Part shown: piece after piece, positions 58,100 to 64,000 of the stretch
Numbering within the stretch: position 1 is the stretch's first letter
Layout of the letters: every line of letters starts with the position of its first letter
NCBI RefSeq assembly: GCF_030657435.1
Contig: NZ_JAUTWS010000006.1
Location: 124,001-188,000 of the forward strand
Reading direction: 5' to 3'
Source: Paracraurococcus lichenis
Lineage (GTDB): Bacteria; Pseudomonadota; Alphaproteobacteria; Acetobacterales; Acetobacteraceae
Length of the DNA stretch: 64,000 nucleotides
The notes under the pieces: model-generated
Database searches by the model: none
What the model was told of the DNA's origin: nothing
The model's input: only the letters and a program-made list of their open reading frames with translations
Program-made: the position numbers and the translations under genes

Positions 58100-58912
58100 C
58101 TACTTGGTGACGAAGGCCTTCTCGAGCACATAGGTGCCCGGCTCGTTGTTCGAGCCCTCGACGAAGCCGCGCGCCTCCAGCAGCGCCTTCACGTCGGCAT
58201 TCATCGCCTCGGACCCGCAGAGCATCACCCGGTCATGCTCCGGCGAGAGCGGCGGCAGGCCGAGATCGGCATTCACCTGGCCGGAATCGAGCAGGGTGGT
58301 CACCCGGCCCTGGGTCCTGAACGCCTCCCGCGTCACGGTCGGGTAGTAGAGCAGCTTGTCCCGCAGCATCTCGCCCAGGAATTCGTGCTCCGGCAGGTCC
58401 TTCTGCAGGTAGTCGTGGTAGGCGAGTTCCTTCACCTCCCGCACGCCGTGCATGAGCACGACCTTCTCGTACTTCTCGTAGACCTCCGGCTCCCGGACCA
58501 GGGACATGAAGGGCGCCATGCCGGTGCCGGTGGAGACCATCCACAGGGTGCGGCCGGGCAGCAGGTTCTCGATCAGCAGGGTGCCCGTCGGCTTCTTGCC
58601 GATCAGCACCGTGTCGCCGACCTGGATGTGCTGCAGGCGGGAGGTGAGGGGGCCGTCCTGCACCTTGATGGAGAGGAATTCGAGCTCCTCGTCCCAGGGC
58701 GGGCTGACCATGGAATAGGCCCGCACCAGCGGCTTGCCGTTCACCATCAGCCCGATCATGGCGAACTGGCCCGCCACGAAGCGCAGCGCCGGGTCGCGCG
58801 TGCAGCGGAAGGAGAACTGCTTGTCGGTCCAGTGATGGACCCAGGTCACCGTCTCACCGAAGAAGGCGGGCGGGATGGCGGGCTTCGCGGGGGTAATGGG
58901 GAGGGCGTCCAT
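58100..58912 (-). CDS. fpr: Ferredoxin-NADP+ reductase
   Basis: A 270-residue flavoenzyme of the bacterial FPR class. Visible are the FAD motif RAYSMVSPPW (about 64-73), the NADP-binding GTGMAPFMS (about 135-143), and the C-terminal GTYVLEKAFVTK typical of the subclass. It moves electrons between NADPH and ferredoxin or flavodoxin, often in oxidative-stress or iron-sulfur supply. The start at 58912 (MDALPITPAK) is preferred. It is divergent from the small membrane gene at 59073. Confidence 0.92.
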   Translation of the reverse strand: MDALPITPAKPAIPPAFFGETVTWVHHWTDKQFSFRCTRDPALRFVAGQFAMIGLMVNGKPLVRAYSMVSPPWDEELEFLSIKVQDGPLTSRLQHIQVGDTVLIGKKPTGTLLIENLLPGRTLWMVSTGTGMAPFMSLVREPEVYEKYEKVVLMHGVREVKELAYHDYLQKDLPEHEFLGEMLRDKLLYYPTVTREAFRTQGRVTTLLDSGQVNADLGLPPLSPEHDRVMLCGSEAMNADVKALLEARGFVEGSNNEPGTYVLEKAFVTK

Positions 58913-59014
58913 GGCCAGCCTAGATGCGGAACTGTGCGCCGCAGTGCAACAGGAGATGCCGCATCCCAGCCTTGCACTGGCGCAAGCCCGGCCTCCCCGG
59001 ACCCGCATTCCCCC

Positions 59015-59042
59015 TTCATGAACCGAAAATGGACACTATATT
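59015..59042 (+). promoter_or_regulatory. Candidate promoter for the small membrane protein
   Basis: TTCATG and TATATT separated by 16 bases lie in a short AT-rich patch about 30 bases before the ATG at 59073. The -35 match is weak. Confidence 0.35.
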
Positions 59043-59072
59043 GCTGATCGGACAGAAAAGGGGGAGGCCATC

Positions 59073-59228
59073 ATGCCGGACATGTCGCTGACCGAGGCTG
59101 CCGCCTGGGGGCTGATCTTCGGCGGCATCGCCTATGCCATCCTGGAGGCCCGCGGCGTTTCCGTGGCCGCGGTGTCGGCCGCCCTGGTCGGCCTCGCCAC
59201 GAAGACGCTGCTGCTCGAGCTCGGCTGA
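59073..59228 (+). CDS. 51-residue membrane protein
   Basis: The ATG is preceded by AAAAGGGGGAGG, a strong ribosome-binding site. The product is MPDMSLTEAAAWGLIFGG followed by a helix-loop-helix of small hydrophobic residues ending TKTLLLELG. It probably has one or two membrane-associated helices. No family is recognised. A promoter-like patch upstream and good codon bias support it being real. Confidence 0.6.
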   Translation: MPDMSLTEAAAWGLIFGGIAYAILEARGVSVAAVSAALVGLATKTLLLELG

Positions 59229-59311
59229 CGCGGGAGCGTCACGGCGTTGTCACGCGACGGCAACGCGGCGCCGGTAAAGCCCCCGCGCGTAACACTTGGG
59301 GGGTTTTCCGC

Positions 59312-60682
59312 ATGCGCGCACTCCTGCTCGCCGCCGGACTCGTTGCCGCGGTCGCCGGCACGGCTCGGGCCGACCAGCGCTTCGAGGCCACGCTCGCCGG
59401 CCATGCCATCCTGCCGGCCGCCAGCTTCACCCAGCCGCCGGCGGATGCGCCGCCCGGCCTCGCCGTCTCCGGCCGCTTCACCGGCCCGGGCAACCTGCGC
59501 GTCGAGCAGGTCGGCGCCATCCCGGGCGATACCGGCGCGATGCATGGCCGCCGCCCGACCGGCCTGTCGCTGCCCTTCCGCGGCCAGCCCGTGCAGGGCT
59601 TCTCCGGAATCAAGCCGGTGGCGGGCGAGCCCGGCGCCTACTGGGTGCTGACCGACAACGGCTTCGGCGCCAGGCGCAACAGCAGCGACGCCATGCTGAT
59701 GATCCACAAGCTCCGGCCGGACTTCCGCGCCGGCACGGTGGCGGTCGAGCGTACCATCTTCCTCTCCGACCCCAACCGGGTCGTGCCCTTCCCGATCGCC
59801 ACCGATCCCTCGCCGACGCGCTACCTCACGGGCGTCGACTTCGACATCGAGAGCATCCAGCCCGTGGCCGACGGCTTCTGGATCGGCGACGAGTTCGGCC
59901 CCTTCCTGATCAGGCTCGACACCGAGGGGCGCGTGCGGAAGGTGGTCGCGACGAAGCTCGGGGAGGAGGAGATCCGCGGCCCCGACAACCCGGCGCTGCA
60001 GCTTCCCGCCAGCCCGGCCCAGACCGTCGCCTTCCGCGCCCAGCGTAGCGGCGGCTTCGAGGGCATGGCCCTCTCGCCCGATGGCAGCCGCGCCTATGCG
60101 CTGCTCGAGAAGCCGCTGCTGCAGCCCGACGGCAAGCCGGAGGGGAGCTTTCTCCGCATCCTCGAGCTCGACACCGCGAAGGGGGACTGGACCGGCCGGA
60201 GCATGAAGTACCGCTTCGAGGAAGGCGGCGTCTCGATCGGCGACTTCAACATGGTCGATGACCGCCGCGCCCTGATCATCGAGCGCGACGACGGCGAGGG
60301 CGATCCCTCCCGCGCCTGCGCGTCCGGCCAGCAGCCGCCCGCCTGCTTCCCCATGCCGGCGCGGCTGAAGCGCATCTACCTCGTCGACCTCGGCGCGACC
60401 GACAGCGACGGCTTCGTGCGCAAGATCGGCCATGTCGACCTGATGGCGATCCGCGACCCGGAAGGGTTGGCGCGCCAGCGCGGCGACCTCGGCGAGGGCG
60501 TGCCGCGCGAGCGCTTCAACTTCCCCTTCTTCACCATCGAGAACGTGGCCGTGGTGGATGCCGACCACATCATCGTCGCGAACGACAACAACCTGCCCTT
60601 CAGCGCCGGCCGCCACCTGACGCGCGCCGACGACAACGAGTTCATGCTGCTGCGGGTGCCGGAGCTGCTGCGCGCCCGCTGA
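59312..60682 (+). CDS. Exported esterase-like/phytase-like beta-propeller protein
   Basis: A 456-residue secreted protein with a signal peptide (LLLAAGLVAAVAGTARAD). Motifs are GFSGIKPV, YWVLTDNGFGARRNSSD, DFDIESIQPVADGFWIGDEFGPFL, GGFEGMALSPDG and FTIENVAVVD, matching the esterase-like activity of phytase family. These are periplasmic or extracellular propeller proteins with proposed phosphoesterase activity. Asp and Glu clusters suggest metal binding. It follows the small membrane gene after about 80 bases. Confidence 0.85.
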   Translation: MRALLLAAGLVAAVAGTARADQRFEATLAGHAILPAASFTQPPADAPPGLAVSGRFTGPGNLRVEQVGAIPGDTGAMHGRRPTGLSLPFRGQPVQGFSGIKPVAGEPGAYWVLTDNGFGARRNSSDAMLMIHKLRPDFRAGTVAVERTIFLSDPNRVVPFPIATDPSPTRYLTGVDFDIESIQPVADGFWIGDEFGPFLIRLDTEGRVRKVVATKLGEEEIRGPDNPALQLPASPAQTVAFRAQRSGGFEGMALSPDGSRAYALLEKPLLQPDGKPEGSFLRILELDTAKGDWTGRSMKYRFEEGGVSIGDFNMVDDRRALIIERDDGEGDPSRACASGQQPPACFPMPARLKRIYLVDLGATDSDGFVRKIGHVDLMAIRDPEGLARQRGDLGEGVPRERFNFPFFTIENVAVVDADHIIVANDNNLPFSAGRHLTRADDNEFMLLRVPELLRAR

Positions 60683-60762
60683 GGGCGGCGGGCAGCCGGA
60701 TCCCCGGTTGTGCGCCGCGCCGGACTCGGCCCATGCTCCCGCGACAGCAGGCAGGCGGGATC

Positions 60763-61983
60763 ATGGCGGCGACAGGCTCCGGCGATGACGGGTTGATCGA
60801 CAGCGTGGGGGCCTTCGTGCCGGGGCCCCGCGCCGTGCTGCGGGGCGCGGGGGAGGGGCCGCTCGCCGGCCTCGCCTTCGCCATCAAGGACCTTTACGAC
60901 CTGGCGGGCTGGTCGACGACCTACGGCAATCCCGACTGGGCGCGCACCCATCCGGTGGCGGCGGCGACCGCGCCGGTGGTGCAGGCGCTGCTGCAGGCCG
61001 GCGGCGAGCTCCGCGGCAAGACCAAGACGGTCGAGCTGGCCTATGGCCTGACCGGCGAGAACGTCTGGCACGGCACGCCGGTGAACCCGAAGGCGCCGGA
61101 CCGCTTCCCCGGCGGCTCCTCCTGCGGCTCGGCCGCGGCGGTCGCGGCCGGGCTGGTGGATTTTGCCATGGGGTCGGATACCGGCGGCTCCGTCCGCATC
61201 CCCGCCAGCTATTGCGGCACCTTCGGCATCCGCCCGAGCTGGGGGGCGATCAGCCTGGCCGGCGCCTGCGGCCTCGGCCCGAGCTTCGACACGCCGGGCT
61301 GGTTCGCCGCGGAGGCGGGCGTGCTGGAGCGCGTCGGCGCGGTGCTGCTGCCGGAGGATGCCATGCCCGGCGCGACTCTCGGCCCGCTGCTGAAGCCGGA
61401 GGAGCCCTGGCTCAATGCGCTGCCCTCGACGGTGCTGGCGCTGGCCGAGCCGTTCCAGAGGCTCGAAGCGCTCCTCGGCCCGGCGATGCGCATCGGGATC
61501 GCGCCGGAGGGGCTGCCGGCGCTCTACGACCATTTCCGCTGCGCCCAGGCGGAGGAGGCCTGGGCGACGCTCGGCGGCTGGATCGCCGCGACGCAGCCGG
61601 AATTCGGCCCCGGCGTGAGGGAGCGCTTCGAGATCGCCCGCACCATGGACCCCGCGAAGGCGGCGGCCGGGCGGGCCTTCCGTCGCGGCTTCACGGCGCG
61701 GATCCGTGCGCTGCTGGCGGGCGGCGCGGTGCTGGCCTTCCCGACCAGCCCGGCGCCGGCGCCGAAGCTGACCGCGACCCAGGCCGAGCAGAATGCGGTG
61801 CGCGAACTCACCATGGGCGTGACGGCGATCGCCGGCCTCGCCGGACTGCCGGAGGTGACGCTGCCCGCCGGCCAGGACGGCGGCGCGCCGGTCGGCCTCT
61901 CGCTGGTCGCCGGACCGGGCCGCGACCGGGCGCTGCTGGCCCTGGCGCGGCGGGCCGCGGCGGCGCTCGGCCTGCCGGAATGA
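60763..61983 (+). CDS. Amidase, amidase-signature family
   Basis: A 406-residue enzyme with the amidase triad Lys42 (IKDLYD), Ser119 (GGSSCGS) and Ser143 (TGGSVRIPASY). It resembles AtzF/GatA-type and AMI1-like amidases. The short N-terminus before Lys42 is typical of the AMI1-like group. The substrate is unknown. GGCGGGA supports the ATG at 60763; an in-frame ATG at 60733 is possible. It is the second amidase in the window, with only limited similarity to the one at 3146 outside the signature. Confidence 0.88.
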   Translation: MAATGSGDDGLIDSVGAFVPGPRAVLRGAGEGPLAGLAFAIKDLYDLAGWSTTYGNPDWARTHPVAAATAPVVQALLQAGGELRGKTKTVELAYGLTGENVWHGTPVNPKAPDRFPGGSSCGSAAAVAAGLVDFAMGSDTGGSVRIPASYCGTFGIRPSWGAISLAGACGLGPSFDTPGWFAAEAGVLERVGAVLLPEDAMPGATLGPLLKPEEPWLNALPSTVLALAEPFQRLEALLGPAMRIGIAPEGLPALYDHFRCAQAEEAWATLGGWIAATQPEFGPGVRERFEIARTMDPAKAAAGRAFRRGFTARIRALLAGGAVLAFPTSPAPAPKLTATQAEQNAVRELTMGVTAIAGLAGLPEVTLPAGQDGGAPVGLSLVAGPGRDRALLALARRAAAALGLPE

Positions 61984-62066
61984 CACGGCGGCGCACGGCC
62001 TTGTCCGGCGGGAGGGCGGCGGCTATGGGGTGACGACCCGGCCGGACTGTACACAGGAATTGCCGA

Positions 62067-62603
62067 ATGCTCATCCGCGATGCCGTGCCGGCCGACCTGC
62101 CGGCGATCACCGCGATCTACGCGCACCACGTGCTGCACGGCACCGGCACCTTCGAGGAAGTGCCGCCGACCGAGCCCGAGATGGCCGCGCGCATGGCGGA
62201 GGTGCAGGGCAAGGGCTGGGCCTGGCTGGTCGCGGAAGGGCAGGACCTGCCGGGCGAGCAGGCCGGCCTGATCGGCTATGCCTATTTCGCGCAGTTCCGC
62301 GCCCGCTCCGCCTATCGCTTCTGCGCGGAGAACAGCGTCTATGTGCGTGACGACGTGCGCGGCATGGGCGTCGGCAAGGCGCTGGTGGCGAGGCTGCTGG
62401 AGCGCGCGGAGGCGGCCGGGTTCCGCCAGATGCTGGCGGTGATCGGCGACAGCGACAATGTCGGTTCCATCGGCCTGCACCTGTCGCTGGGCTTCCACCG
62501 CGCGGGCGTGCTGAAATCGGCCGGGGTGAAATTCGGCCGCTGGCTCGACGTGGTCTTCATGCAGCGCAGCATGGGCCAGGGCGACCGCGACGTGCCGCAA
62601 TGA
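62067..62603 (+). CDS. GNAT acetyltransferase, phosphinothricin-type
   Basis: A 178-residue GNAT enzyme. MLIRDAVPADLPAITAIYAHHV and TFEEVPPTEPEMAARM match the Pat/Bar/YncA group, followed by SVYVRDDVRGMGVGKALV (acetyl-CoA loop) and GDSDNVGSIGLHLSLGF. Members acetylate phosphinothricin, methionine sulfoximine or related amino acid analogues. It follows the amidase on the same strand. Confidence 0.88.
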   Translation: MLIRDAVPADLPAITAIYAHHVLHGTGTFEEVPPTEPEMAARMAEVQGKGWAWLVAEGQDLPGEQAGLIGYAYFAQFRARSAYRFCAENSVYVRDDVRGMGVGKALVARLLERAEAAGFRQMLAVIGDSDNVGSIGLHLSLGFHRAGVLKSAGVKFGRWLDVVFMQRSMGQGDRDVPQ

Positions 62604-62675
62604 GCCGCCGCGCCGAATTGCGCTGACCGCCCCGCCCGATTCGGCGCATCATCGCCGCCTGCGCGGGAGGATGCG

Positions 62676-63575
62676 ATGGGTGGTCAGGCGGGCCCGGCGA
62701 TGCGGGCCTTCTTCGACGAGGCGACGAACACCGTCAGCTACCTGGTCTGGGACCCGGCGACCCGCAGCGCCGCCGTCATCGACCCGGTGCTGGACTGGGA
62801 CAACCGCAGCGGCGAGGCCGAGACGAGGAGCGCCGACGCGCTGCTGGCCGCGGTGGCGGAGGAAGGGCTGCGGGTCGACTGGATCCTCGAGACCCATGTG
62901 CATGCGGACCACCTGACGGCCTCGCCCTACATCAAGGCGAAGGCCGGCGGGCGGATCGGGATCGGCGAGCATATCCGGGACGTCCAGCAGATCTTCCGTC
63001 CCGTCTTCGGGGCGGAGGACGTGGCGCCGGAGGGCGGCGACTTCGACGTGCTCTTCGGCGACGGGGCGGAGTTCGCCATCGGCACGCTGCCGGTGCGGGT
63101 GATGCATGTGCCCGGCCATACCCCGGCCTGCGTCGCCTACCTGATCGGCGACGCCGCCTTCATCGGCGATACGCTCTTCATGCCGGATTACGGCACGGCG
63201 CGCTGCGACTTCCCGGGCGGCGACGCACGGGTGCTGTGGCGCAGCGTGCAGCGCCTGCTGGCGCTGCCGCCGGAGACGCGGCTCTTCACCTGCCACGACT
63301 ACAAGGCGCCGGGGCGCGACCGCTTCGCCTGGGAAAGCACGGTGGCGGAGCAGCGGGCGCGCAACCCGCATGTGCGGGACGGCATGACGGAGGAGGAGTT
63401 CGTCGCCATGCGGCGCGAACGCGACGCCAAGCTGGCGGCGCCGGTCCTGCTGCTGCCCTCGATCCAGGTGAACATGCGCGCCGGCCGCTTCCCGCCGGCC
63501 GAGGCGAACGGCGTGCGCTACATGCGCATCCCGGTGCGGATGAAGGGCGGGCTGGGCGCCGCGCCGGGCGCCTGA
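62676..63575 (+). CDS. MBL-fold hydrolase, persulfide dioxygenase-like
   Basis: A 299-residue metallo-beta-lactamase-fold protein. The metal motif THVHADHLT (about residue 74), then VPGHTPACVAYLIGDAAFIGDTLFMPDYG (His and Asp ligands) and a late His in CHDYKAPGRD are visible. DYGTARCDFPGG is typical of the ETHE1/Blh persulfide dioxygenase branch, which oxidises glutathione persulfide using one iron. No rhodanese domain or sulfide oxidoreductase is adjacent. Confidence 0.85.
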   Translation: MGGQAGPAMRAFFDEATNTVSYLVWDPATRSAAVIDPVLDWDNRSGEAETRSADALLAAVAEEGLRVDWILETHVHADHLTASPYIKAKAGGRIGIGEHIRDVQQIFRPVFGAEDVAPEGGDFDVLFGDGAEFAIGTLPVRVMHVPGHTPACVAYLIGDAAFIGDTLFMPDYGTARCDFPGGDARVLWRSVQRLLALPPETRLFTCHDYKAPGRDRFAWESTVAEQRARNPHVRDGMTEEEFVAMRRERDAKLAAPVLLLPSIQVNMRAGRFPPAEANGVRYMRIPVRMKGGLGAAPGA

Positions 63576-63589
63576 GCGCTGCGGCGGCG

Positions 63590-64000
63590 CTAGACCGTCA
63601 GCAGCCGCCGCACCGCCTCGTCCTCCAGATCGCCGATCGGGCCGCCGAGCGCCACCTCGCCGCGGACCATGACGGCGATCCGGTCGGCCAGCTCGCGCGC
63701 GAACTCGTAGTACTGCTCGACCAGCACCACCGCGAAGTTCTTCTCCCGCGCCAGCAGCCGGATGACGCGGGCGATGTCCTTGATGACGCTGGGCTGGATG
63801 CCCTCGGTCGGCTCGTCCAGGATGAGCAGCCGCGGCCGTGCCGTCAGCGCCCGCGCGATCGCCAATTGCTGCTGCTGGCCGCCGGAGAGGTCGCCGCCGC
63901 GCCGCCGCAGGAACTGCTTCAGGATCGGGAAGAGGGTGAAGACCTCCTCCGGCACCGATGCGCCGCGCGGCGCGGCGGCGAGCGCGGTCTCCAGGTTCTC
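63590..64000 (-). CDS. urtE: ABC transporter ATP-binding protein, UrtE/LivF type (partial)
   Basis: The C-terminal 136 residues of an ABC ATPase that continues beyond the right edge. The signature LSGGQQQQLAIARALTARP, Walker B LLILDEPTEGIQPS and the switch VLVEQYYEFARELADRIAVM are present. QQQQ and EGIQPSVIKDI are characteristic of the urea transporter ATPase UrtE, close to LivF. Walker A is outside the window. It is convergent with the MBL gene. Confidence 0.85.
   Translation of the reverse strand, partial: ENLETALAAAPRGASVPEEVFTLFPILKQFLRRRGGDLSGGQQQQLAIARALTARPRLLILDEPTEGIQPSVIKDIARVIRLLAREKNFAVVLVEQYYEFARELADRIAVMVRGEVALGGPIGDLEDEAVRRLLTV

Overview
This window is a stretch of bacterial chromosome with very high GC (roughly 70% by eye), dense gene packing, many four-base ATGA/GTGA gene overlaps and strong third-position GC bias. 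The gene set points to an alphaproteobacterium of the Acetobacteraceae (Roseomonas-like): cox-type accessory genes, several tripartite tricarboxylate (Bug/TctC) binding proteins, a tcuAB pair, RTX proteins with NPDV-type repeats, and an acetate uptake cluster. The taxonomic placement is inference. I see no rRNA, tRNA, CRISPR array, transposase or replication origin.

Layout. 1-2.6 kb: the edge of a gene, an MFS exporter, a lipoprotein and a hypothetical gene, punctuated by copies of a 63-68 nt palindromic repeat. 3.1-4.4 kb: an amidase. 4.5-10.5 kb: a minus-strand operon of CO-dehydrogenase-type accessory genes (coxG, coxD, a hairpin-rich spacer, coxE, two XdhC-family genes, a MoeA/MobA-like fusion) without the structural subunits. 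10.9-16.7 kb: methylisocitrate lyase, two possibly acquired small genes, an M20 peptidase and topoisomerase IV parE. 16.9-20.5 kb: two RTX proteins flanking dps. 20.5-28.2 kb: an MFS exporter, an Mpo1-like protein, an SGNH/OpgC/SGNH set, glcF, a globin and small membrane proteins. 28.2-34.6 kb: a YihY protein, a TctC receptor carrying an in-frame copy of the palindromic repeat, tcuB-tcuA with a divergent GntR regulator, and a TPR protein. 34.7-42.7 kb: a 25-codon membrane peptide behind an RNA hairpin, ada, an SGNH hydrolase, a coiled-coil lipoprotein, a DUF2231-Rieske-hemerythrin fusion, a repeat lipoprotein, and pyruvate kinase fused to a YdaS-like HTH domain. 42.9-47.2 kb: a tartrate-type regulon (glycerate kinase, GntR, tartrate dehydrogenase, TctC). 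47.2-47.9 kb: a PIN toxin/antitoxin pair. 47.9-54.7 kb: prpE divergent from DUF485-actP, then a cNMP/CBS/DUF294 protein and a DEDDh exonuclease. 54.7-64 kb: an MHS transporter, a hydratase, ferredoxin-NADP reductase, a small membrane protein, a phytase-like esterase, an amidase, a GNAT acetyltransferase, a persulfide-dioxygenase-like hydrolase and the end of an UrtE-type ATPase.

Working together, many genes serve growth on small organic acids (acetate, propionate, glycolate, tartrate, tricarballylate/citrate) and C1/CO-type molybdoenzyme assembly. The two most unusual signals are (i) the dispersed palindromic element. It sits flush against stop codons at three loci, supplies the ribosome-binding site and start codon of a transporter, lies inside a TctC reading frame, and keeps its stem by compensatory base changes. 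(ii) The HTH-pyruvate kinase fusion, which has a strong internal ribosome-binding site and an upstream cluster of TTAAGC sites.
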